Assembly: GCF_014805625.2 (NCBI RefSeq)
Contig: NW_023998565.1
Span: 1,669,018 to 1,733,017, forward strand
DNA length: 64,000 bases
Reading direction: 5' to 3'
From: Glossina fuscipes
Lineage: Eukaryota; Arthropoda; Insecta; Diptera; Glossinidae
In this document: piece after piece, positions 10,690-22,119 of the stretch
Position numbering within the stretch: the first letter of the stretch is position 1
Layout of the letters: each line of letters starts with the position of its first letter
Notes under the pieces: model-generated
Databases searched by the model: none
Told to the model about the DNA's origin: nothing
The model's input: the letters and a program-made list of their open reading frames with translations, nothing else
Translations under genes and position numbers: made by a program

Positions 10690-13400
10690 ACCACCTTCTT
10701 CTTTGTTATTGTACGATGTCGTTCTTTTATCGGCAAGTTCATTTCTAGCACATATTGAAAGTGACGTTAGAAGAAAAACGAAGAAATGAATTGAAAAACT
10801 AATTTACTACTATTATTATAATTAATTTTTTCTAGCATCTATGAGTACCGGCTTTTGTTGAAAACCCTACCGCACGTGATGTTTGTATCTACGGCCATTG
10901 ATTTGTTATTCGAGATCCTTTGTCTACTCGGCCACTTAGGCCGATAAAAGCTCCTTTAATTACAGGCATTGAATAACCCTTTAATAACATGACCATCTAC
11001 ATGTTCGTCGTTATAGTCCCTCTCATATATACATCCTCTTTGGGTGTTTGCGGAAATGTACCAACGTTCATTCACGATAAAAGAACCGCAGCAAAATAAG
11101 AATAACAATGGAAAAAATTTAACTTTATAATTGATTTGTGGTTCTCAGTTAGCTTTGTTGCTGTTATTTGGTCCGGCATCTACTATAATATCTACTATAA
11201 TATTAAAGAAAGTATGGAAATCAATTTATATCCTTCCAATTAGTATACAACAAAAAATAAGCTAAAAGAAAAGCATGATAAATGATTTCCCGGACGTCAA
11301 GAGCAACGAAGAAAAGACGCATCAAATTTTTTTATTTTATAAGTACGTCAAAGTTAGAAGGGTTGTCAACCGTTGTGTGCAGTTACACAGAGTATTTGGA
11401 TTGTAACGAATTTCTTCTTACAGACAACAAATAAAAGATAGTTTGGAAGACTTAAGTCCCGTTAACGACTACATCTGGCCAAGTAGGCGTAAGCCGGGTC
11501 GTCATTGGAAAAATTGTATCATTTCAAACAACACCAAAGTGCGTACGCTTTCGAAAGCAAAAGAATTGGATTTTGTGCTGATTACTCATAAGACAAGATA
11601 AGAAAGCGATAAATATTTCCATATTTACTTTATGGATGATCCTACTGTACCTAATTAAAAATTGTAAGAAATCGGAAAATCGAACTGACATTTTTCCGTT
11701 GTGTTTCTGCTAAGCGAAAGAGGGTGAATAAAATATTCGGTCATAAGCGAAAATTATTTGTGATCTGTTTTGTTTACTGTCGTCAGATTAAATTTGAAAA
11801 GTCTTAAACGGATGCATAGTTTCTATTTAATCAGTACAACTGTAAAAATTAATTATTTACACTTAGTTTGTCTTGCGCAATGTTGATATAGATTCGTTTG
11901 ACTATTATATTATATGTGGCTTTGTTTATTAGGATCATTGCAGCTAAGATCTTAAACAGATAATCCAATCACTAAAGCTGATAAACTCAATTTCAAAAAA
12001 GCTAACGCAAAGAAGAGTTTGCGCATAAATCATGCAATCAGTTGAAAAAAATAAAAGAGGCAAGGCGGATAAAGTAAGTAAACATAGTAGTGAAAGTTCT
12101 AGATATCAACGCATTGGAGTGGCAGCCAACAGCTATAAAAGCAACGCGCAAACAACGATCTTTGTTTTAATTGTTAAGCAGCAGTCAAACCAACAGGTAA
12201 GTCAAGAACCCCGTAAGTAATAATAGTTTGTCGTCCTGTCCGTCCGAAACGAGGTCCTTAAGATAGCAGCGTGCTCTTGCAACATTATCTTAGAGACTCT
12301 CAGCCCGACAGGATTCCCTCCTAAGCTTGCAGAACCTAGTAGTCCGCTACTTTCGGAACGGGGCTTTTAAGGTCACAGGAACCTTACACTTTTAGAGAGC
12401 CGGTAGACCACTGAACCACTTAAAATTAACAGATGATACACGTAACTGTTTCACTTTCGCAACACAGTCTCAAGCGGGTCATGTTTTTTCATTAAAGAAA
12501 CAAACGAGACTGCCCACTAAATACGTGTTGATTTTTTTCTTTCCTTACGAAGTAACTTCGCAAATAAAGCCATTTTGTACTCTTCTTGAATTCCGCGAAT
12601 ATACGTGCGATTTAACACAAAAATACGAAGGTTCCGTTAATTTACCGAATACATTTCTTGGAACAGCCCTGAGCGAAACCACCACTGTAAACTGCCCCGT
12701 TATGTACTTTTGGAAGCTTATGTAGTTGCTTTATGTAAGTGCCTTTGTTTATGAAACACAACAGCAAGGAGAATAAAAACTGAAATGCTTGCATGCGTGT
12801 AGTCATCTTAAATGTATTTGTCGTCTGGCTAACTATAAATGGCAAATATGACAGTATTCTTCGTACAATGGTCTGCCAATCTACGGGGGATTCATATAGT
12901 TTAACGTTAGGTATGTTACAAGACGTGTTCTTCGAAGAGAATGTAAGTAGTATTTTAGGGAGCTTGATAAAATAGTGAGGCCGTCAATTGTAAGTGCTAT
13001 CTTTAAGCTATACCCAACATCGCTTCGATGAAGCCAAATATTCATGGCGACCTCATATGGGGGATCAGATGAGCGTAGCGTATTATGGTCTATTCCAACA
13101 AGATAAAACCATCGTTATGGAAAGCGCCGGCAACGAGTAATGCAATCAGCACAAAACGAAAAATTGGGCTTTCAGTACGAAGAAATTGAAGCTCATATAG
13201 CTTAGCACAATTTATTGATTTTGTTCTTAAACGCATCTTAACGTTCTCATGGTCTAAACGAATAGGGTATTGATGGTTTCATATTTTCTAATGAACCATT
13301 GCAGATTCTTTCGTTTTTTGTTATATATATTTAATGTGAAAGATTAAAGGCGACATTTTTTATTGTCACAAACAGCTGATATTAAACAAATAGGTCTTTA
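10690..13400. other. Upstream flank of the GPCR gene and intergenic DNA
   Basis: This holds the 5' flank of the minus-strand GPCR, so its promoter is probably near 10.7-11 kb, though no core motif stands out. The rest is AT-rich, with only short frames. A plus-strand frame at 12032 (MQSVEKNKRGKADK) runs into a gtaagt, but no partner exon is visible. A relatively GC-rich patch at about 12220-12420 has no tRNA fold that I can draw. Confidence 0.35.
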
Positions 13401-13408
13401 CATATATA

Positions 13409-13440
13409 TTAGTTTGGGGAAAAAGAAATCCATTATTTTT
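13409..13440 (+). repeat. Left terminal inverted repeat of the mariner
   Basis: Starts right after the TA at 13407-13408. It pairs with the complement of 14665-14696. Differences are at the outermost bases (tta versus tgg) and at one or two inner sites. Confidence 0.9.
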
Positions 13441-13592
13441 TTGGTAGATGGCTGCACTGATAGATTTCTCGTAAAGTATCGATCAAACAATTTTGTATTT
13501 ATGCTCGTTGGAAAGGCGACATTTCGCAGTAAAAAAATTCTTTTGCTGTTTTTTGTTTGGTGCATTCAGTTGTGAGTTACAGCGTGTTAAAA

Positions 13593-14666
13593 ATGGAAGT
13601 GAACAAAGAGAAAATTCGGTACATTTTACAGTTTTTCTTTGACAAAGGCGAAAATGCGAGCCAAGCGGCTAAAATTGTGAATGGTGTTTATGGTTCCGAT
13701 ACTGTAACAGCCAATTATGTGCAATTTTGGTTTCGTAGATTCCGTTCAGGAATTTTTGATGTTAAAGATGCACCTCGCACAGGTAGGCCGGTCGTCGAAA
13801 ATGTCGATAAAATCGGAGAAATGATCGAAGTTGACCGGCATGTTAGCAGTCGTAACATCGCCCAGGAGCTAAAAATCGACCATAAAACAGTTTTAAACCA
13901 TTTACACAAAGTTGGATTCAAAAAGAAGCTCGATGTTTGGGTGCCACACCAATTAACAGAAAAAAACATGATGGATCGAATTTCCATCTGCGAAGCCTTG
14001 GCCAAACGGAATGAGCTAGACCCATTTCTTAAAGGGATTGTGACTGGAGATGAGAAATGGATTACATACGATAACCCTGTGCGAAAACGATCGTGGTCAA
14101 AGAGCCGTGAAGCACCTCAACCGGTGGTCAAACCAGGACTAACGGCCAGGAAGGTTTTGCTATGCATTTGGTGGGACTGGAAGGGGATTATTTATTATGA
14201 ATTGCTTCCATATGGCCAATCGCTAAATTCTGATCTCTACTGTCAACAACTGGACCGTTTGAAGATAGCGATTGACCAGAAACGGCCAGAATTGGCCAAC
14301 AGGAGAGGTGTCGTGTTCCACGAGGACAACGCTAGGTCACACGCATCTACAGTGACTCGCCAGAAACTTCGGGAGCTTGGTTGGGAAGTTTTAATGCATC
14401 CGCCATACAGTCCGGACTTGGCACTAAGCGATTATCATCTTTTTCTTGCATTGCAAAATTTCTTTAATGATAAAAAATTGGAATCTAGGGAGGATTGTGA
14501 AAATCGACTACTAGAGTTTTTTGCAAATAGAGACCAGGACTTCTATGAGAGAGGCATTTTGAAGTTACCTTTAAAATGGCAACAAATCGTAACAACAAAA
14601 CGGTGCATATTTGACCCAAATCGGACAATCCGAAGCATGTTAAATAAAGTCCTGAAGTTCATATAG
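13593..14666 (+). CDS. Mariner transposase (D,D34D), intact reading frame
   Basis: The transposase is 357 aa. I place the start at MEVNKEKIRYIL (13593) because mariner transposases begin just before this paired helix-turn-helix; the in-frame ATG at 13557 adds 12 unrelated residues. The N-terminal DNA-binding domain contains WFRRFRSGIFDVKDAPRTGRP and a second HTH (DHKTVLNHLHKVGFKKKLD), then WVPHQL. The catalytic triad is present: D in VTGDEKW, D in HEDNARSH, and the third D in LALSDYHLF exactly 34 residues after the second. The SPDLAPSD motif reads SPDLALSD, with a Pro to Leu change next to the last catalytic Asp. The enzyme cuts and pastes the element at TA sites in the nucleus. Overall sequence resembles the mellifera subfamily. 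Activity is not proven, and the Leu could weaken it. Confidence 0.93.
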   Translation: MEVNKEKIRYILQFFFDKGENASQAAKIVNGVYGSDTVTANYVQFWFRRFRSGIFDVKDAPRTGRPVVENVDKIGEMIEVDRHVSSRNIAQELKIDHKTVLNHLHKVGFKKKLDVWVPHQLTEKNMMDRISICEALAKRNELDPFLKGIVTGDEKWITYDNPVRKRSWSKSREAPQPVVKPGLTARKVLLCIWWDWKGIIYYELLPYGQSLNSDLYCQQLDRLKIAIDQKRPELANRRGVVFHEDNARSHASTVTRQKLRELGWEVLMHPPYSPDLALSDYHLFLALQNFFNDKKLESREDCENRLLEFFANRDQDFYERGILKLPLKWQQIVTTKRCIFDPNRTIRSMLNKVLKFI

Positions 14667-14696
14667 AAATAATGGATTTCTTGTTCCCCAAACCCA
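14665..14696 (-). repeat. Right terminal inverted repeat of the mariner
   Basis: Begins right at the transposase stop codon and ends before the TA at 14697-14698. The inner part, gaaataatggatttcttg, mirrors the left end. Confidence 0.9.
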
Positions 14697-14699
14697 TAT

Positions 14700-16560
14700 T
14701 TTGTTCCTAGATCCAGGTAAGTATATCTAGAGGATTCTAATCCTTCTAGGGATATAGCAATCATAATATCTTACACATAAATGCCAAAATTTGGCTATTA
14801 CGCCACATGTCCAACGCCAAGGTCTGCAAACAGTTAAAATCCCCAAAATTCATATATACCGTTTAATATCAGTAATTTGCAATCTGTAATAGAATGCGAT
14901 CAAAAAAAGTTCTTGCAACTATTGAACAAGGCTATTTATCCGTTTGGAATCATAATTGTACCAATTAGCCCTTTGACAAACCCACAAGTGCTGCAAAATT
15001 TTTGCGAAAACTGAATTGATTCATATCCAAAGCCAATACAAGCTTTTTGTTATTTCATCATTAAACGCGTCACAATAGCATATTAATTTTTCATTCATTT
15101 GCAAAGCATAGCCATCGAAAAGCCTATGAAGCATGCGCATCCCTTTGTCCAGAGCGATACATTATTTACATTCAGCGGAAACTGTCTTTTCCTACAAAGA
15201 CATTTGTCAAAGACATAGTCACACGTCTTACACTTGTTTTACACGAAAATCTATAGCTGAACAGCTAAATTCGTAATATATACAAAAAACCTTCATCACA
15301 AACTTTTTTAGCAGTATTTGTACTCGTTCGATACGATGTCAATCTCACATCAAAAAATACGAATACATGTTCTATTAATACCCTCTCATAATACGATAAA
15401 ATTTGAATATTTTTTTCAAAATGTTTCTATGAAATTAATACAAATTAGCGAATTTTATTTAAAAAATATATTTTATTAAAAATTTGCAACAATTGAATAT
15501 ATGAAATATGAAAATATGTGCTAATGAAATATGTGTCAAACCATATCATAAGATAATATGATAAAATTTGAATAATTGCAATTAATATTAAAATGTTTAT
15601 ATTAATATTTTTATTAATTTTAATGAATATTTGTTTATTAATATATGTATTGATATTAATTAAAAATATAAATATCGCTATTTTAGCAACAACTAAATAT
15701 TGTTGAAAAAGTTTTTCATGTCCTGCAATCCGCGGGGTCTGCTTTCAACGATTTTATTATCGTATAAGTTAAAAAATAAAAATGCCCAGCAGATTTTAAT
15801 TTCCATACAGATTATAGAGATGGAAGTATAGCAATAAAACAATGGCACAATCGCAGGCTTCTCCTATGTTTTTCGATTATTGTAGTGCTCCTTACAGTAA
15901 GTCCCTTCTAGAGAGTCAAACAAGTAGTTGGATTTATTATTTAATCTTTCGTCGTCGTTTACGTGGTTGGTTAAGGGAACCGTTTCAAGGCAACCAAATT
16001 TTTTGTTTATTCTTCGATAGAAGCATAGGGAACAAAATAATAATGATAAAAGAAATTATTTTGTATCATTGATAACTTGAATGAAAAAACCAATTTTCTA
16101 CATAAAAACAGCGATTATTTATCAAAAAATAAAGTTTAAAATAATTTATCAAAGAGACTTCCTCGATTATGTCTTCCAACAATGAACACTATCCCATTCG
16201 TCTGCAATCAGACTTAAATAACGTGGCTGCATTGGTCTCAACTAATTTCTTAACCTTTAAATAAATGCAAGAAACTATCATTTGTAACGAGGATCTTACT
16301 TAGTTCGGAAAATTTCATCGAGTTGCATAGAATAAAGACGTTTCTCGATCACGATTTGAAGCTCCTCGATAAGAAGCTCCTGTTTCATTTGCACATTAAA
16401 CTCACTATTGGTAACGCTAAATTGGCACTTGGCTTCGTAAAATGCTGGTCGAAGGAATTTCGTGATCCATATATTGCAGAAAGCTTATGTTAGGTGCTTG
16501 TAAAAGTTTTGGCCAGCGACTTCTGCAGGTAAAAATGACAAAGAAATCAGAAATACCAGT
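14700..16560. other. Very AT-rich intergenic DNA, no gene seen
   Basis: At about 15390-15700 the sequence is almost pure A/T, made of short aatat/ttaat words without a regular period. Frames are short and do not resemble known domains. Confidence 0.4.
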
Positions 16561-16569
16561 GTACATGAT

Positions 16570-17570
16570 GAATAATTCGATGATTTTGACCTTTCTCTAC
16601 ATAAAATAACAAATTTCCATTTAAAATTTTCCGCGCAAAATTTCATTTTCGACCTTGATTACCTTTTTTTGTTTAATTTAAAGAAACCTGCTGCCAAAGC
16701 CCACGAAACGTATTCTGAAGCTTATGGTGATGATACGCCACGATATCCCGAATGTCGATTTTGATTTCAACGATTTAAAAGTGATGATTTTGATGTCAAT
16801 GACAAAAAACTGCCTGGCGGACCAAAAAAAGCTCGAAAGCAATGAATTGCAAGAATCATTGGGAGGAAACCCAGCTCAAACTTTCAAAGAACTTTCGACC
16901 AGTTTAGCAATTGACGAATCCACTATTTCTACACGTTTACATGTGATGGGAAAGATCCAAAAGGAGAAAAATATGGCTACCTCGCAAATCTTCTGAAAAT
17001 GTCATTTTAGCCAAAACGAAAAGAATATTTCTAGAGTATTTTTGCTTTCTATTTTGATATCTTAAAGTTATATCATACGCGGCAAGCTCAAATTTGGTTT
17101 TAAATTAAAATCGCCTTGATTGTTAAATGAAAATGTGAATAGTGCTGTTTATTATCAACCTCGTCCTTATATAGTATCATAAGTCTAATAATATGCTTAT
17201 GTTGACAAAAATGTTAAGTATGAGAAAATGTTTATGCTAGTAAAATGAGAAAAATGCTTTGCTTAGTGCTGTAAGGAACGCTTCGAATACAAGATTAAGG
17301 CATCAGGCTAAAAAATGGGTTATGGTGGAGCGATAATATCACACAGGGATACACAATTGCAGCTCAAATGGTAAGTTCTAGCATACCCAGCGTACTCATC
17401 AGACATGCCATTACCATTATCAGAATACTATTTGCTCCGATCTGTGCAGCATAACATGACTGGCACGTAGCTTCGCAAAGTTGAAGAAGTGCGAAAATGG
17501 GTGGATGATTGAATCGTTGTCAAATCAATATAAGTTCTTTCAACACGATATCGTCATGTTGTCAGAAATA
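16570..17570 (+). mobile_element. Decayed mariner (mauritiana/cecropia-like), relic 1
   Basis: Fragments of one transposase appear in order on the plus strand. At about 16683 comes AAKAHETYSEAYGDD, then an HTH-like run with QTFKELSTSLAIDESTIST and LHVMGKIQKE (about 16870-16965). After a gap come WWSDNI (about 17320) and the C-terminal region with PAYSSDMPLPLSEYYL, then RSVQHNMTG and VEEVRKWVDD (17385-17510). These match the AxxxxxxLxEAYGD, LAESLGVTQxAISxRL, PPYSPDxAPSDYHLFRSMQH and EEVKKWxDSW blocks of mauritiana-type mariners. The central catalytic region is lost. The phrase gatgattttgacctttctc near 16573 also occurs in relic 2 at 32374, so both come from one family. Confidence 0.7.
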
Positions 17571-17710
17571 TAGTAAAATATTCTAGAATATGATTTTTCT
17601 GTTATTTTGATTAAAATAAATTGTATCAATTTTTCTCAATAAATTTTTCAAACGAAAAAATGAACAAAATTTTTGCAAGCATCTAATATATGTCTTTGGT
17701 AAGAACTACA

Positions 17711-17820
17711 TTTGTATATGCTTCTGGCGTTTGGTCTCCTTGCTATCGTTGTTACGTAGACGCTATTGAGTCAGCTCAAAAGCAATTCTTACTTTTTGCG
17801 TTAAGGAATAGGGAGTACTG
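17711..17820 (+). mobile_element. Small family C (CR1-like) LINE fragment
   Basis: The plus strand reads YASGVWSPCYRCYVDAIESA, then QKQFLLFALRN. It matches YASIVWSPSYRCYVDSFESV plus QKQFLLFALRN in the better copy at 40919-41461 (minus strand). It is only about 35 codons of the post-RT region and ends at a stop. Confidence 0.65.
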
Positions 17821-18144
17821 AATATATTTCCTGTTTACTTTCATTTTTCTGTCGCTCTCTCTGTACAATATATGTTTTCATTACTCTAAATACCGCTTTT
17901 AGGATTTTAATTCGCAAGAAATAACACCTTTTCATACTTTTATCACTTAAAATTGCCTGGGTCAAAATTTATTATCCACATTTTAGTTCACTTGAATAAA
18001 AGCTTATTAAAAAAGTTTTTTCAGAACGTTTTCAAATTTCCTTATTTCACTCAATATTACTTTTGCACTCTTATTCGTAGTTGACTTGTGTTCTGAGTAG
18101 TGCGTGTTTTCTTTTCGTCTACGATTTTTTAAGTGTTTTTTAAG

Positions 18145-18538
18145 TGTTGAGAAAACCAAGATCCAAACATTTTCGAGAATTCGCCTTGGTCATACAATTG
18201 CAACTCACCAATGGATCCTGAAGAAGTCTTCTCCCCCAATCTGCTGTTGTGGACAAACTCTTACTATAAAGCACATTCTCTGCGACTGTCTCAACTTTTC
18301 CTTGGCTAGAAGTATTGCATTTGGAACGATTAACCCTTTGAACATTCTACAATCAGCTTCAGAACAGAATATCAATTCAATATTTTACTTTATTAATACT
18401 ACTAAGCTTATTATCTAATATCCATTTATTTAAATTAGAGCCGATAGCCTGTGTTGCTAGTGCTCAATGTCTTTTTTTTAGTCTCAGAATTCAATTCATT
18501 AGTCTAAAATTAAAATAATAATAATAATAATAATAAGT
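18145..18538 (+). mobile_element. Family A 3' end with (TAA)n tail, 5'-truncated
   Basis: Similarity to the copy at 19925-20273 begins near 18145. It encodes the C-terminal ORF2 domain, with RIRLGHTIATHQWIL, then a zinc-binding-like CCCGQTLTIKHILCDC block. A short 3' untranslated region follows, ending in the block ttagtctaaaat and a (TAA)n run (18514-18537). A TAA-repeat tail is the hallmark of I-type LINEs. The right flank is lost in the N gap, so a target duplication cannot be checked. Confidence 0.75.
18514..18537. repeat. (TAA)n microsatellite: LINE tail
   Basis: A run of aat/taa repeats directly after the family A 3' block. Shorter tails end the copies at 20273 and 26686. Confidence 0.85.
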
Positions 18539-18548
18539 NNNNNNNNNN
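18539..18548. other. Assembly gap (10 N)
   Basis: Ten Ns separate the (TAA)n tail of one family A copy from the RT region of another. Ten is a placeholder size, so the true distance is unknown. Confidence 0.99.
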
Positions 18549-20274
18549 TCTCTTTTAAATGCAATTGACCGATGTGCCATGTCCCTTGAAAATTGCTTAC
18601 CTACCTTAGAATTTGAAAGTTGTCTCTCCAAATCGAAGGAGAAGACACCTGGTCTAGACCGCATCTCATACCAAATGATCAGTGCTCTGTCTAATTCAAG
18701 TAAAAAGAAATTATTGGACCTATATAATACGGCATTTTTGACTGGCCGTATACCCTCAAATGTCTCAATCGCATCGGATTATCGTCCAATCTCTCTTTTA
18801 TCTTGCCTCTTAAAAGTATTAGAATATATTATAGCATCTAGATTATCTTGGTTTCTTGAGTCCAAGAACCTGATAACAAAGCAACAAGTTGGTTTTAAGC
18901 GGGATAGAGGGTGCATCGACGCTCTTTTACTTATTGATTATTTGACAAGCAAAGCAATTTCCGAACGGAATCATGTAACCATTCTCTCAATTCATTTCGA
19001 AAAAACATTTGACAGAATTGGTCTTCATCTTATTTTAAGACTCTTGAAATCATGGAATGTTCGCCCAAATTGTTTAACTACATCAAATCATTCATGTCGC
19101 ATCGGCAGTTTACAGTTAGAGTCAACAATCATCTCCCTGATTTCTTTCCGCTAATAAATGGCATTCCGCAAGGATCTCCTCTTGATGTGACGCTTTTCCA
19201 GATCGCCTTCAACGAAATTAGCAAAATTCTTTGCCATGTGCGGAGAATCGAACATTGTCTCTTCGCGGATACATTTTTAGAAAAATGTAAAGACGAGAGA
19301 TCTCCGAACGGACCAACTTGTAAGGGCTAAAATTTCCATATAAAAATCAGAAAAAATCAGGTATGTGATGCGGGAAATCTACTGATGCATAATAATGAGT
19401 TAGCCGTACGGTGCTTTGATAATTTATGGCAATATCTGCAAATCTAACATCAAGATCCTTAAATCGGCTTATCACCAAGCCCTCAGAGCAAGTTGTTATG
19501 CTTTTCGGACGACGCATATAAATAATATAATAATTGAAAGTGGTCTCCCAACTTTAAAAAATAGACTTTATGAGTTAAAAGCGAAAATAGTCTCCAAGCT
19601 TCTTAATTCAAACAAATCTATTCGCGGTGAAGACGTGAGAAAGATTATTATTGCGAAGGAAATTCAAAAGTCACCATCTGCAATTGACTATTGATTGTAC
19701 GTCGTAAAGGAATTGGACATTCCCTTAAAAATGTTCCGCTCTTTTGGTGCTAAACCTCCATGGATTTTGATAGACTGCTCTTTTGACATTTCGCTGTCTA
19801 CGCACAAGAACCCAAATACTGGGGAGTACCGGTTGGAACCTTTTATACGAAGTAAACCTGAAATATCATCATCAGCACTACTCTTTTATTTACCCTCAAT
19901 TAACTCCACCTTTATATCCAACAAATGTTGAAAAAATCAAGATCCAAACATTTTCGAGAATTCGCTTTTGTCATACAATTGCAACTCACCAATGGATCTA
20001 GAGGAACGATTGTGGACGAATTCTCACTATAAAGCACATTCTCTGTTACAGCCTTAGCTTTACTTTGGCTAGAAGTATTGCATTTGGAACGATTAACTCT
20101 ATGGACATTCTAAAATCAGCTTCAGAACAGAATATCATTTCAATATATTACTTTACGAAAACTACAGGCTCAATATCTAATGTATTATTATAAATTATTG
20201 TTCAATGTCTTTTTTTTTAGTCTAAGAATTTATTTCATTAGTCTAAAATTTTACTAACAACAATAATAATAATA
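18549..20274 (+). mobile_element. Family A LINE, copy 3: RT to 3' end, decayed
   Basis: After the gap the plus strand encodes RT blocks KTPGLDRISYQMI, SDYRPISLLSCL, a block with KQQVGFKRDRGCIDALLLID (18880-18940), then HFEKTFDRIG (palm motif A, with F-T-F-D). A frameshift near 19050 leads to NGIPQGSPL (19155-19185) and CLFADTFLEK (19255-19285), where the FADD catalytic pair has become FADT. More fragments (19416-19694, 19695-19920) give the thumb and connection region. A deletion removes RNase H. The last part repeats the C-terminal domain and the TAA tail ending at 20274. There are several frameshifts, so it is a dead copy. Confidence 0.8.
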
Positions 20275-20639
20275 GCTTTGTACTCTATTCTCCAGCCCAT
20301 TGTATTTAATTAAAAATTAATTTTTGCACTTTGAGCTTTTCAAAAAATTTTGTTAAAGTCCTGCACAGTCGAAGTCTTGTAGGTTTGAAGGATAAAACGA
20401 CTTCTCCACTACGAACTTTTCACTACCAATGGACAAGTTGGAAATCATACAATCTAAAATATAAAACTCATATGGTCAGACCGTATATATAAATGATGGT
20501 ATTTCCTCCTGGACATGAGCATGTTAGTGAACACAAGACGCGCTATGCATTGCCTTTAAAAATTATATTTTATTTAATTTGCAAACAGATAGGTACCAGG
20601 TGGCTTTTGAGAATATTATTAGATGCTTGCATGTATTTT

Positions 20640-21100
20640 GGCAGTTTTTTCACTTGGAAAAAAATTGGTATAACAAAAATATTTTCAATCATTTTCTATA
20701 ACTCTTTCCTACGTTTCTGGCATATCAACATTTCGAAAGAACGATATTGGGTTAGCAGTGGTCCATTCATCGAATTCTTTAGGATTCATAAATTGCATGA
20801 CAACCATGCTTTGTACTGCTTTGTTTGGTGAGTACAATGAATGCGGCAGAACCTCGCATTCGTGTTGCAAGAGTGTATCATTGACAACTATTGCAACGTG
20901 TGGGCGAACGTTATCGTGCCAAAGGATAACTTCATCTGTTAGCTGCTATTGCTGGTCTTTTTTGCAGCAATAGGCCGCTCAATTCGTTCAATTGACGTCG
21001 TTAGAAATCTGCAGTAATACTTCCATTCGGGTTTTACCGCTCGTAATACACTAGACCTTGCTGGTCCTGTAAGACATTAGACTAATGATCTCTTTTACAC
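20640..21100 (-). mobile_element. Decayed mariner, relic 3 (C-terminal half)
   Basis: The minus strand from about 21060 down reads, with breaks, LTTSIERIERPIAAKK, then EVILWHDNVRPHVAIVV (second catalytic Asp), HECEVLPHSLYSPNKAV (decayed HPPYSPDLAPSD, third Asp lost), and FDEWTTANPISFFRNVDMPE near the end. These are the ordered C-terminal blocks of a mariner transposase (HxDNARPHVA...WxxLPHPPYSPD...FFxxGIxxLPExW). No intact inverted repeats were found. Confidence 0.65.
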
Positions 21101-21229
21101 CGCTGGAGCCAAAACCGAAAATTGGGATGTAATGAAGCAGCAAACAACAAAAGTAACGGACATCGAAAATAAAATTTTGATCTTTCAATGGTTACCACAT
21201 TACTTTATTATTTAAATGCATTATTCATC

Positions 21230-21690
21230 ATGCAATATTTCCAAATCATGCAAGGCTTCCAAAAGTTATTCTAATACCTAAAAGCAACTCTTTATTCAGT
21301 ATCGAAAAGCTAAGGCTTATAAGTATTTTACTTACATTGTCGAAGATATTTGATTGCATACTTCGACCTATTGAATGATCGGCAAATGTGGCACCGCCGA
21401 GCTCGCGGTGCGTTGTGTACATTGAATTATTGAGTCAATAGAAAAAGCTTAAATGGAGGGGGAATAAGTATTTTAGTGTCATTGGGCTTGTCCACAGTTT
21501 TTGATCGACTTCATTACGGGACGATATTTCAAAAGCTTAATAATGAATTTATGTTTTCAAATACATCGTGTTCGTTCATAAAGTTGTATTTGTCGGGCAG
21601 AAGACAATTTGCGACTTTTAGAGTTCGGGACTCATAGAAATGGCAGAAGGTATCTAGAGCGACTCACGGATCTGTTTTTTTAATTAGTTT
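21230..21690 (+). mobile_element. Decayed LINE reverse transcriptase (Jockey/CR1-like)
   Basis: The plus strand shows PKVILIPKSNSLFSIEKLRL, then ISILLTLSKIFDCIL, later HSFDRLHYGTIFQKL (decayed KAFDxVxH, motif A), FIKLYLSGRRQFA and a decayed GVPQGSVL. The order and spacing fit RT domains of Jockey or CR1 elements. It is unlike families A and B in wording and has several stops. Confidence 0.6.
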
Positions 21691-21829
21691 TTTTTTTTAA
21701 TATTTTCTTATTACTATTTGAGTGAAGCCTTAGTCTATGTATTGTATTTTAACCATACCTTACATCATTTACGAGATATATTGACTTAGTGCGAACGGAT
21801 GTAACACGCAGAAGGGCTTAAGATAGCTC

Positions 21830-22110
21830 GACCTTTTATTATACCGGTCGATTCAGAATCATAGCCTGACTTGATCTAAGCTTGTCTTTTCGTCTGTCCA
21901 TCTAACGTCTTTCCACGTACATTTAATTTCAAGCAAATGAGATATTTTGATGAGATTTAATACAGTTTTGGTTCAAGGACGAACACCTTTGAAAATGGTT
22001 CAAATCCCAGGCCCAGTTTTTGACCAATCTCCATATAGGGTCCTATTCTAAAAAGTCGTTGTATAGAAAAAATTGTAATTTTCAAAGGTTCTCGGCAAAG
22101 GCGGCTGACT
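21830..22110. repeat. Dispersed repeat of the 'gggtatac / cgtctgtc' type, decayed
   Basis: The words cttgatctaagcttgtc, cgtctgtccatct and gttcaaatccc, in this order, recall a dispersed repeat common in schizophoran fly genomes. A better copy lies at about 24290-24560. It is non-coding. The boundaries are guesses. Confidence 0.35.
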
Positions 22111-22119
22111 TTGCAAATA

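Larger units (their letters stand above)
13409..14696 (+). mobile_element. Complete mariner transposon (mellifera-like lineage), 1288 bp
   Basis: The terminal inverted repeats match over about 32 bp. The left end at 13409 reads ttagtttggggaaaaag then aaatccattatt; the right end read inwards from 14696 reads tgggtttggggaacaag then aaatccattatt, so there are only a few mismatches. Both ends are flanked by the expected TA target duplication (13407-13408 and 14697-14698). The element encloses one open transposase gene in the same orientation. Length, ends and target site are all standard for mariner. It sits in intergenic DNA between the GPCR and ND-51. The good condition of both ends and ORF suggests a recent insertion compared with the other mariners in this window. 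Confidence 0.95.

Noticed and set aside
12032..12220. Possible short plus-strand coding exon ending in gtaagt
   Set aside because: Only 14 codons before the donor, no partner exon and no family similarity.
13557..13592. Upstream ATG of the mariner transposase frame
   Set aside because: The 12 extra residues have no counterpart in the family. The second ATG fits the usual N-terminus.
22000..22025. A ggttcaaatcc word that looks like a tRNA B box
   Set aside because: No A box or acceptor stem pairs at the right spacing, and it sits in a decayed dispersed repeat.
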